64,000 nt of DNA from Heligmosomoides polygyrus polygyrus (lineage: Eukaryota; Nematoda; Chromadorea; Rhabditida; Heligmosomidae), in the NCBI GenBank assembly GCA_947396885.1, contig OX377202.1:107836221-107900220 (forward strand), read 5' to 3'. Position numbers and translations under genes: made by a program. The first letter of the stretch is position 1, and each line of letters begins with the position of its first letter. This document shows positions 53,583 through 62,945 of this stretch, piece after piece. Under the pieces are notes generated by a model. The model did not search any database. It saw only the letters and a program-made list of their open reading frames with translations, and was not told where the DNA came from.

Positions 53583-53787
53583 ACCCGTTCTGGGCACTTT
53601 TTACATTGCTCTATGCTTTGCTTCGGGCACTTGTATTTAGCAGTCTTATTATACACTGAGTCATAGCATAGGTATTCCATTGAAATTTTTATTATTCGCC
53701 GAGTCTAAATCATTATTGAGAGGATTGATTTAAGAGATAGCAAAGAGATTAAGAGAAGCACTCCGTAAAATCATAATTTTACTTTCC

Positions 53788-54328
53788 TTATGCTGCTTGC
53801 AAGTAACAAACCACCTCATAAGGGCTCTCGCTGAAGTTGCACCCATAGTATTTAAAGTCCTTCTGAAAAAATGCGTGAGTTTGAAAACGTTCATTTGGAC
53901 TGTATGATGTGAAAAAATAATATCCTTACTTTGGAAAATTCATTTTTCCATGCATTCGTTATTTCTTTGACAATGTTCTGAAGATCGGTTGACTCCTCAG
54001 TTCTGTAATGCAATGTCAAAAATAATGAAACCATATAAGCACTTGTTGCTTTTAAGGCCAGGAAAGTATCTATTCAAGCTTCGAAAGGTGCTGATTCAAG
54101 ATGTTATAAAATGTTTTAATCGCGACCACAGTAATTCAATTTTTGAAAAAAATGGTATGAATTTGTGAAAAAATCTGCTTTTGCATCAGAAGAATTTTTA
54201 GAAGAAGGGTACCGATAATGAGCATAGAACCTGTACTGCAAACGTGTGAGAGATCCAGCTGAAGAACATGTGTCTTCCTTCAGTGCGAGGTCTACGCCGG
54301 CCAATCCTTCAAGAGCACAGCGATAGGT
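53788..54328 (-). CDS. 3' exons of a probable secreted Cys-containing protein
   Basis: Three minus-strand exons with matching phases: 54328-54237 (acceptor TTTTTAAG, donor GCA|GTACAG; YRCALEGLAGVDLALKEDTC), 54002-53930 (acceptor GCATTACAG, donor AAA|GTAAGG; ESTDLQNIVKEITNAWKNEF) and 53862-53788 (acceptor TTTTTTCAG; DFKYYGCNFSESPYEVVCYL, then QAA and stop). Introns are 234 and 67 bp. The Cys spacing and CALE..A / EVVCYL patterns recall nematode SCP/ASP-type secreted proteins, but the HYTQMVW signature is absent, so the family is a guess. The 5' exons and signal peptide were not found. Confidence 0.55.
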
Positions 54329-54689
54329 CTTAAAAATAATATTCAGTACAAGGAAATTAGGCCATGCGGTCGTCAACTTGTGACTAATAATGGTTGAAAA
54401 GCATTATTAATTTACAGTTATCCTAAAAGCAATAAGTTTGAGCATCCTGTCATCGTATGAGGCATTAGTACTAAAAAATGTTAATCGCATGCTTCATAGA
54501 TTTCATACCAGACGTTCAACGGCCGGCCGGCAGCCAAACATCTGGTTGGGGCTTCGCCCCAAACCCGGAGAATAGAACACCCGAACGTCTTTTTCTCCTC
54601 TTTAGACCTTCTCTTATCCATTACAGTAAAAAAAACTGGTTTTGCTATATAGAATGGATGGGATAGGGCAAAACAGGTCCATCACCTTC
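54329..54689. other. Non-coding; hairpin at 54542-54563
   Basis: GGTTGGGGC-TTCG-CCCCAAACC is a stem with a TTCG loop, next to GGCCGGCCGG. No gene. Confidence 0.5.
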
Positions 54690-55495
54690 AATGGACCCCC
54701 ATAACTGGTCCCTTATCACTGGTTCCACTTTATTGTCAGCCCTTTTCCGGTTCACCCTTCACCGGTTCCCCCTTCCCCTTCGTCTGTCCCTAGTACTGGT
54801 CCCACCTTCACTGGACCTCCCTTTACTGGTCCCCTCTTCGCTGGTCATCCTATCCTTCACCGATCCCCATTACTGGTCCCACCCTCACTGGTCCCCCTTT
54901 TATTCATCAGCCCTTTTCCGGTTCACTCTTCACCGGTTCCCCCTTCCCCTTCTTCGGTCCCTACTACTGCTCCCACCTTCACTGGACCTCCCTTTACTCG
55001 CCCCTCTTCGCTGGTCATCCTATCCTTCACCGATCCCCATTACTGGTCCCACCCTCACTGGTCCCCCTTTTATTCATCAGCACTTTTCCGGTCCCCCTTC
55101 ACTGACCCTTCCCCCATTCACCGATCCCCATTACTGGTACCTTCCTCACCGGTCTCCCTTCATCTGGTTCCCTCTTTCACTGGTCAACCTTCTATCGGTG
55201 CCCCCTTCACTGGACCTCCTCCTCCCTTCACCGGTCCCCATTACCTGTCCCTTCCTCACCTGTCCCCTCTTCACTGCACTCCTCACCTCCTTCACCGGTC
55301 CCCCTTCACTGGATCCCTTCCCCCTCCTTCACCGGTTCCCCCTTCACTGGATCCTCCCTTCCTCACCGGTCCCCATTGCTGGCTCCACCTTCACTGGTTC
55401 CTCCTTTATTGGTCAATCCTTTACCGGTCTCCCTTCTGGAACCCTATCCTTCACCGGTCCCCCATTACTGGTCCAACCTTCACTGGTAACACGTC
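54690..55495. repeat. Pyrimidine-rich minisatellite (TTCACYGGTCCCC)n
   Basis: ~800 bp built from short variants of CACTGGTCCC / CACCGGTTCCC, with a larger repeat of about 190 bp (54835-54915 and 55010-55085 nearly identical: GCTGGTCATCCTATCCTTCA). Purines are scarce on this strand. The long open reading is a by-product of the repeat. Confidence 0.85.
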
Positions 55496-55496
55496 G

Positions 55497-55720
55497 TCTG
55501 AATCTGGAACCCTCGCGCGACATTGGTGACTCTTCTCCTCAACCTGAACGTCCTTGGTGGGACATCGGTGACACGTCTTCTGAACCCAGACACCTGTTCA
55601 CCCACCTCGCTGACACCTCTTCTAAACCCAGACGCATGTTGAAGGACGTGGGGGACATCTCTTCCCAACCCGCACCTCTGCGCGACATCGGTGACATGTC
55701 TCCCAATACACTTCTTCAGC
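55497..55720. repeat. Minisatellite, ~45-bp unit, five copies
   Basis: Unit GACATCGGTGACACGTCTTC plus TGAACCCAGA-type sequence, imperfect. A single diverged stretch is at 39486-39560. Confidence 0.75.
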
Positions 55721-55979
55721 ACCACTGTGCAAACAAACACACACACTCACTCACTCACACACAGACAAACGACCGTTCTAGCTTATATATAGTAGGACAT
55801 TTTTTTATTTCATATTTGATATAACCACTACATTTGCGATATACAGGTGAAGCTACTTGCTTTACTATACCGTTGTTGCTTTCAAACATTTTGTTAGAAT
55901 GACCCATCTTTCGGCCAAGGTATAAGCAGAATTCGTATGGATGGTGATATTCTTATCGTTAGTGCGGATTTTGCGACAC

Positions 55980-56412
55980 TTGTCATGATGTCTGCCACCG
56001 GATCATGATGTCATCCACGAGGTCCAGACAACAAGCTCCGCCCATGCCCACTATAAAAGGGCCGGATCGGCGGCCGGTGGCATCTCACTCACCTTACTTC
56101 TTCACTGACTTCACACTGCCGGACTCTCGCTCTCACTCGCAGGTACTTGCGCTCTCGTCGGCACGGCTGTCGGCCGGAAACTTCGGCCCGACGCGCAGAC
56201 CCGCCAGCCCGTAGAATGAAGGTGAAGTAGGAGGTAAGATGAAATGGAGGAAACGAAATTAGGTGAAATAGGAATGAAATGAAAAGTAGTAAAAGCAAAG
56301 CTTCCATCGTAAGAGAATGTCTCAGATGTCATGTAAATTATTGGATAATAAAGATATAAACAGCCGTGTACTGTTGAACCACTAAAAGTTTGTTCAAACG
56401 GTGATACAGTTC
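55980..56412 (+). promoter_or_regulatory. LTR-like or promoter segment with TATA box
   Basis: Two CATGATGTC words, then ACTATAAAAGGGCC (TATA at about 56052), an initiator-like CTCACTCACC about 30 bp on, G+C-rich leader, and AATAAA at 56346. TG...CA ends are possible, so it may be a solo LTR. No target duplication or ORF was found. Confidence 0.4.
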
Positions 56413-57419
56413 GAAACAACACAGTTTCACGCAATAGTGGAAGGTAAGGACCCAGTAAGCCGCTGAAATGCTAGCCGAACTTTGCACACAAAGCGACTAA
56501 AGATACACACCACGAGACCATGTTGAAGACGTATTTTGGTCAACCCAATCAGTTCAGCCTTGGTACAGTACTTTGCAGCTTTCCACATAAATTTGCAACT
56601 CCAATTTTGACCCCATTAGTGACACTGACACTAGCATCCGTTTACAGTACTCGTCTACTATGTACAGCAGTGAGCTTACCATTGTGGATAGTGGAAGGAA
56701 TCCATGCAATACAACGAACGGTAGTCTTGAAGTCATGTGTTTCTTAAAGTACTGTCCCAGAGGCGAACAGTCCTGTGGACCATGACTGGCTCCTTCACAG
56801 AAGGATACGGCAATCTGAAAAAGCCGTGTTGAGAGATTTGCGTCAATTTTGAATTTGGAACGAAAAACTTCTTTTGACTGTGCAAACACTTGGTATAGCA
56901 AACAGCACATCTTCCTAGCACTTCCTCATCTTCATTTTGAAGTAGAGGTAGTGAGTTGAGTTCGCGGGGTTTGTATTATTAGATTGTAACTATTTTTCAC
57001 ATGGATAGAAACATTATCAGCATTCGAAGCAACACGCAATTTGAAACAAAAATAACACCGGAAATGGCTTGGATGTAGAGAGCTTCTGTAGACTATTTTA
57101 CTATTGAGAGCAAAGGAAAGCGAAGGGAAACGTAGCTATCTTTCATTGAGCAAATCAATGACCTAAATGCGACAGAAGGTCCAGGTAGCCTTAAATAAAA
57201 CAACCCTTTATAATGTTTAAAAATTTACTTGCCATGTTCTTGTTATAAACATTTACCTACCGCTCAATGAGAATCAGTTATCGAAATCCTTCACGAATTG
57301 TCGCTGCATTCGCGATTACAGGAGCATTTACACAATCCACACGAAAGTGCCAGCTACAGTCACTCGGACATTCGCTCTCGAGGAGCCGCACAACCACTTG
57401 CTATTGGGGTGAAAACCGT
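56413..57419. other. No gene recognised
   Basis: Open readings on both strands around 56520-56910 lack family matches. Confidence 0.4.
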
Positions 57420-57535
57420 TTCTATGTATATACATGTATATACATATGTAAATACATGTATATACATAGTATATATAGTACCTACTTGTATGTGTATGCA
57501 CATATATATTTATATATATGTGCATACACACATAT
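57420..57535. repeat. TA/TG-rich tract with perfect hairpin
   Basis: 57492-57530 contains GTGTATGCACATATATAT and its complement around a TT centre. Directly abuts a mariner insertion at 57537. Confidence 0.8.
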
Positions 57536-57536
57536 A

Positions 57537-58429
57537 TTAGGTTGGCATCTAATTTCGTGGACTCTCAAGAATCTTCAGCAAAAGTGTTTATGAACAAATA
57601 ACTAATGGCAGTCTTTAATTAAAATAAGATCCCTCGGAACGCAGAAGTGCTTTCCATATATCAGGCAGCTGGTCTATCTCACGGCTATAGAATTATTGTG
57701 CTTTTAAGGTCAAGAATCTTTGGAGGTGCATTTTGACCCGGTCCACATTATTAAATCGTCTTCCAACCAAGAAGTACTGCACCGAACTAAAAATGTGGTA
57801 GTCACTCGGCGCAAGGTCTGGGCTGTAAGGTGGATGAGTTTGACGCTCCCAGTCAAGGTCTTCTATTTTTTTGAGGCGTCCGGTTTGGTATGTTCTCTCC
57901 GTTTGGTGGTGTCAAGAAGGTATTAACTTCTGGAAGCTCGTCAAGAACGGTTCCAGCATTACTGCTGAAATCTTCTCTTCTCAGCCTGGCCGCGCGCAGG
58001 CTGAACTCCGCTGGAATCGGTTCAGACAGATTCTCAGAAGCAGAATTATCTCAGCAGGATAACGCCAGATCACACGTCACGAATCGGAAGCTTCAAAAAA
58101 TTGAAGACCTTAACTGGGAGCGTCCAACTCACCCACCTTACAGCCTAGGCTGTGCGCCAAGTGACTAGCACCTTTATAGCTCGCTGCAGCACTTCTTGGT
58201 TGGAGGACGACCTCTTAATGTGGACCATGTCAAAATGCACCTCCAAGGATTCTTGGCTTCAAAACCACAAGAATTCTACAGCTGTGGGATGGGCCAGGTA
58301 GCTGATAAATGGGAAGCAGTCCAGCGTTCCAACAGATCTTACTTTGATCGAAAACCGTTATTTGTTATTTGTTTATGAACACTTTTGTTGAAGGCGCTTG
58401 AGAGTCCACGAAATTAGTTGCCAACCTAA
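57537..58429. mobile_element. Palindromic mariner derivative, copy 1
   Basis: 893 bp, TA on both sides, ends TTAGGTTGGCATCTAATTTC and GAAATTAGTTGCCAACCTAA. The left half carries the 3' end of a transposase on the minus strand, the right half a longer 3' part on the plus strand (LTSGSSSRTVPALLLKSSLL..., CAPSD, LQHFLVGGRPLNVDHVKMHL). So two 3' halves are joined head to head. Without an N-terminal half it is non-autonomous. Confidence 0.85.
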
Positions 58430-59381
58430 TAGATAAATACCATGAGGTGGATAAAATATGCTGCACTTGGTAACAGTTAGTAGTTAGTAACTCTGAAAGT
58501 TACGAGAAGCAGTCATGAGGAAATCCGAAGAGCAGTGAGCATGTCTTGATGATGGGTGGAGCAAAGCTTGTCGATCGTGCTCACGAATGAGGTGACAGTG
58601 AGAAACACTTCCAGAGTAATTGAGAGCATAAAAAAGAGGTCATATGGGGACAGTATCTGACGCAACCTTCCTCAGCGAGACAAGCATCGTTCAGTGGACG
58701 CGCGATATCGCTCCACACAATAAAACCAGCTTCTTCCACATCCGACAACAGGTTAAAAGCGGGTTAGAACGCGAAGAAGGTACCCGATTGAAGCTGAAAT
58801 GAAATCTTCATTTGCAAAAACGCTAACAGTTTATATAGGGACGCAGAAACACCGCCCAAGGAGTCGAACACTCGAGTCCCCCCCCCCCCCCTCCCCCTCC
58901 CGTAAATCCGCCCAGCTATCCCCTCGGCCATCCGGTCACTGCCGAGGCCGTTGCGAATGTACCACTTGAACGTACACTGCAACGTCGTCTAGGAAGCGTG
59001 AGGAATTACCATATTACTATAATCAAACATTAATTTGAGCTCCAAACGTTTTGTAGGCTAAGTTCAGAGCACGACAGGGTCATTCCAAATGTCACTTTTG
59101 CCTTATTGGCCCGCCCTGAAGCGTACCATTTTTGCCATTTTCGGACCACAACGTGGCCCATAGCAGAAATGAAGTACAGTTCTGTAATCCTCGTTCGATG
59201 CTCTACAAGGTCGCGTTCATATAGGTCGCGTTGAGAATCTTTGGGTTCATGGGCCTCCCTTTGCTAGGCCTAATGGTATAGTTAGGAGCGTCAAAGGGGT
59301 GCGGGTAATCGCACCAGGGCCCCTCACCTGGCCAATCGGTTCAGCCCGCCACACCCACTGCAACAGGTTCTCACCGAAAAA
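58430..59381. other. No gene; poly-C run and decayed MITE
   Basis: A C-run at 58879-58892. 59262-59372 keeps CCTCACCTGGCCAATCGG and CCCGCCACACCC from the TTATACTCCCGCGG MITE family. Confidence 0.5.
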
Positions 59382-60656
59382 TTAGGTTGTAACGAAATAA
59401 ATAGCACTGAACCACTGTAATTTTAAACAGTTAATATCTCGGCTTGTATGCAAGTTTATTAATCGAAATAAAAACCTTCTGATTCTACACATCTTTGCCA
59501 ACGTGACACAAGCTTTTTTATCCCAGTAGCATAAAAATCAGAAGTTCTGGAATTGACGAAATCTTCGAAGGCACTTTCGGCATCCTGCTGGTATTTGAAT
59601 ATTTTCCCTACCAAGAAGTCGCCAAGATGCTTGAAGAAATGGTAGTCTGTTGGGGAGAGGTCGGGAGAAAACGGAGGATGTGGTAGAGTTTCAATGCTCA
59701 GCTCATTCAATTTCTGCAACGTCATTCGTGCTACACGGGGGCGAGCATTGTCGTGCAGAAGGAGAACTCGCCTTCGGTTTACCAAGGCCGGCCGGATATC
59801 CTTCGGCTTTTTCATCATTTCTTCAATTTCAATGCAGTACTTCTCCGCCGTGACGGATTCACCGGGAGAAGGAAGCTGTGGTGAATAATTCCCAGCGAAC
59901 ACCACCATACTGTCACCATTACTTTCATTTGGTGCAATTCCGGCTTCGCAAAAACCTTGGGGCTCTCATCGCTGTCCACCCACTGTGCCGATCGTCGCCT
60001 GTTGTCGTACATTTCTCGTCACAGGTTACGATGCGATCAAGGAATGGGTCCGTTTCGTTCCGTAGAAGCAGTGCGGACGAGATCTCATATCGTCGGTTTC
60101 TTTGCTCCTCAGACAGCTCGTGAGGCACCCATCTTTCCAGCTTTTTGGTCTTTCCAGTTTCCTTCAGATGCCGGGCAGCTGTGTTGTGACTGACGCCAAG
60201 AACCTTCGCTATCTCCCTGGTACCTTTGTGTGGATCCTCCTCTACCACATCTCTCAGCTTGTCCTCATCAACGTCACTATGCCTCCCACGACCTTCATGT
60301 TCTTCCAAGCTCTCATCTCCATTCTGGAAGTTCTGATACCAACGATACGTCGTCCGAATTGTGGAACATCCTTGACCGAATGCGGCGTTGATCTTCTCGT
60401 CCGCCTCCTTAGCTGTAGTGCCCAGCTTGAATTCATACAAGTAAATGCCTCGGATTACCCTTTCGTCCATCTGCAAAAAAGTCAATAAAACTCTAAAGTT
60501 TTCCCAATTTTACATAGAAAATTTGGTACTCACCGATAGATCAAGGGTTGCGCTTCTAAATGATATGCCAGATGTTACGGTTTGTTCTTGATCAAACGCT
60601 CAAAGACGCGCCAAAAAATGGCGCGAGCCAGTGCCATTTAATTCGTTACAACCTAA
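59382..60656 (-). mobile_element. Bandit-type mariner, copy 4
   Basis: 1275 bp, TTAGGTTGTAACG...GTTACAACCTAA, TA on the right (60657-60658) and AA on the left. Sits between two inverted palindromic mariner derivatives. Confidence 0.92.
59459..60470 (-). pseudogene. Mariner transposase with two small deletions
   Basis: From ATG 60470: DKRVIRGIYLYEFKLGTTAK, GVSHNTAARHLKETGKTKKL, RIVTCDEK. About 7 bases are then missing near 60012 and one near 59870, each shifting frame. The C-terminus is whole (LLHDNARPRVARM, SPDLSPTDYHFFKHLGDF, CVESEGFYFD). All three catalytic Asp codons remain. Confidence 0.9.
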
Positions 60657-60923
60657 TAGCGAATGGTCACCAAGATTCCATAACGTACAGGTAGAATAGT
60701 GCAGCCCGTCAAAAGCGAATGTGCATGCAGTTGTTTACGAAGGGTGACTGCCGATTTTGTTGTTCATATTGGTCATGATTTGTTGTTATGTTTAGCGAAA
60801 TTCCCAAACTTTGAGGTTGTTTCGATTTTATGCAGATGGTCCGGTTCGCATTTTCTCGATTTTTCTATTAAAAAATACTGATCGCACTTTCAGTCTATTT
60901 TTTCTAACATTATGTCTATGGTA
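60657..60923. other. Non-coding
   Basis: Nothing recognised. Confidence 0.45.
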
Positions 60924-61819
60924 TTAGGTTGGCAACTAATTTCGTGGACTCTCAAGCGCCTTCAACAAAAGTGTTCATAAACAAATAACAAATAACGGTT
61001 TTCAATCAAAGTAAAATCTGTTGGAACGCTGGACTGCTTCCCATTTATCAGCTACCTGGCCCATCCCACAGCTGTAGAATTCTTGTGGTTTTGAAGCCAA
61101 GAATCCTTGGAGGTGCATTTTGACATGGTCCACATTAATAGGTCGTCCTCCAACCAAGAAGTGCTGCAGCGAGCTATAAAGGTGCTAGTCATTTGGCGGA
61201 CAGCCTGTGCTGTAAGGTGGGTGAGTTAGGCGCTCCCAGCTAAGGTCTTCAATTTTTTGAAGCTTCCGATTCATGACGTGTGATCTGGCGTTATCCTGCT
61301 GATAGATAATTCTGCTTCTGAGAATCTGTCTGAACCGATTCCAGCGGAGTTCAGCCTGCGCGCGGCCAGGCTGAGAAGAGAAGATTTCAGCAGTAATGCT
61401 GGAACCGTTCTTGACGAGCTTCCAGAAGTTAATACCTTCTTGACACCACCAAACGGAGAGAACATACCTAACCGGACGCCTCAAAAAAAATAGAAGACCT
61501 TGACTGGGAGCGTCAAACTCATCCACCTTACAGCCCAGACCTTGCGCCGAGTGACTACCACATTTTTAGTTCGGTGCAGTACTTCTTGGTTGGAAGACGA
61601 TTTAATAATGTGGACCGGGTCAAAATGCACCTCCAAAGATTCTTGGCCTTAAAAGCACAATAATTCTATAGCCGTGAGATAGACCAGCTGCCTGATATAT
61701 GGAAAGCACTTCTGCGTTCCGAGGGATTTTATTTTAATTAAAGACTGCCATTAGTTATTTGTTCATAAACACTTTTGCTGAAGATTCTTGAGAGTCCACG
61801 AAATTAGATGCCAACCTAA
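60924..61819. mobile_element. Palindromic mariner derivative, copy 2 (inverted)
   Basis: 896 bp, TA on both sides. It is the reverse complement of 57537-58429 over its whole length, with the same internal head-to-head junction, so the structure arose once and then moved. Confidence 0.85.
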
Positions 61820-61869
61820 TATTATCCACCACAGTGCCTGAAATGTACTATACTTCGGACCGAATCGAA

Positions 61870-62185
61870 TAATTTCGAATGAATATTCGAATAAATTCGA
61901 ATATCCGAATATTCATTATTCGAATATTCGGTGAGGCCCAAAATTCGAAAATATTCATTATTCGAATATTCGGTGAGGTCCAAAATTCGAATATATTCAT
62001 TATTCGAATATTCGATGAGGCCAAAAATTCGAAAATATTCATTATTCGAATATTCGCTGAGGCCCAAAATTCGAATATATTCGTTATTCGAATATTCGAC
62101 AAGGTCCAAAATTCGAATATATTCGTTATTCGACTATTCGACGTGCCCCAAAATTCGAATATATTCGAATATATTCGACGCTACT
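61870..62185. repeat. 42-bp satellite, six units
   Basis: From about 61930: units GTGAGGCCCAAAATTCGAAA...ATTATTCGAATATTCG, period 42. As 42 is a multiple of three, the repeat stays open in several frames on both strands. Each unit contains the palindrome CGAATATTCG. Confidence 0.9.
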
Positions 62186-62347
62186 GAGATAGACTACTGG
62201 GTGTTAGTTTTTGCGCCTTCTGGATATAACTCGCCTAAAGTCAAGTATATGAAAAACCAAGGATATATTTGAGCTCAGCAGCTCGAGCTCTATTGTTTGA
62301 TATACATATTTCATATGTAGCCATGAAATTATTCGAAATTGGAAACA

Positions 62348-62687
62348 TGTTTAATTACCTAAGCTTGAAGGACGACCTACGATGGACTTGAGAAACATGA
62401 ATGATGCGGCCAAGGTCGACCTCTGTCGAAAGTACTTCATTGTCGGTTTGTTTGGTCTACCGTTGGTGTGGCTTAGGAACACAATCTGGTTCTTTGGTTG
62501 AGGCTTTCTTCGACCGCAATCACCGGCCACCAATACCAATCGGAAGTATGTCACGCTGAGTGTCATAGGAGCGATCTTTTGGTTAATAGTAATATGAGTC
62601 TGGGAGACCATCTTCCAGTCGTACCGTTCGAAAAGTGTCGCATGGGCGGACTACTTGGCATTCATCTTCTCAGTCGGAGGGGTATAG
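62348..62687 (+). pseudogene. pen-2: SL1-tagged retrocopy of pen-2 (gamma-secretase subunit)
   Basis: ATG at 62382 opens 101 codons ending at TAG 62685-62687, the usual PEN-2 length. Recognisable parts: VDLCRKYFIVGLFGLPLVWL (first membrane segment), NTIWFFG, NRKYVTLSVIGAIFWLIVI (second segment), VWETIFQSYRSKSVAWADYL and AFIFSVGG. PEN-2 is a small membrane subunit of gamma-secretase, needed for presenilin processing and Notch signalling. Two codons are TGA (62499-62501, 62595-62597). No intron is present. At 62348-62369 the sequence matches SL1 at 18 of 22 positions (TTTAATTACCTAAGCTTGA), 12 nt before the ATG. It therefore looks like a trans-spliced pen-2 mRNA copied back into the genome. No poly(A) tail or target duplication could be fixed. 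Confidence 0.88.
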
Positions 62688-62870
62688 ACTGGCTGCGATC
62701 TCACCCCAAATTGCCATAGCATCATTCATCCTTCTCAAAGTCCTTTTCTGTGATTCACTTGTAGGAGACCTTATTTCTCAGCTTAACGACGAGGTGTTTC
62801 CTCACTCAATTGTTGTTTTTTCTTGTCCGGGTTTGTAACATAAAACATCATATACATATTAACATAATGC
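62688..62870. other. Probable 3' untranslated part of the pen-2 retrocopy
   Basis: No ORF. AT-rich towards 62850; ends before the tRNA-like sequence. Confidence 0.4.
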
Positions 62871-62945
62871 CGAGTTAGCCTAGTGGTTAGTAGGGTAGTT
62901 TCATGCACAAACGGTCACAGGTTCGACTCCCGGCTCCGGCACGCC
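62871..62945 (+). repeat. tRNA-like sequence upstream of a LINE
   Basis: A box TTAGCCTAGTGGTTAGTAGG and B box GGTTCGACTCC at tRNA spacing. The ends GCCG...CGGC pair partly, and GTTT-CATGCAC-AAAC forms a poor anticodon arm with A instead of U before TGC. Either a tRNA pseudogene, a SINE head or an internal pol III promoter attached to the following LINE. Confidence 0.5.

Noticed and set aside
54542..54563. Rho-independent terminator
   Set aside because: A G+C stem with TTCG loop, but no T-run follows and bacterial termination does not apply here.
54691..55824. 377-codon open reading, Pro/Leu/Ser-rich
   Set aside because: It follows exactly the pyrimidine minisatellite and the next minisatellite; no splice, start or family evidence.
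61930..62177. Regular 42-bp array resembling a CRISPR
   Set aside because: No unique spacers; the whole unit repeats. The same applies to 28233-28670. The organism is a eukaryote.
62871..62945. Functional tRNA gene
   Set aside because: Boxes A and B are good, but the acceptor stem has mismatches and position 33 is not U.
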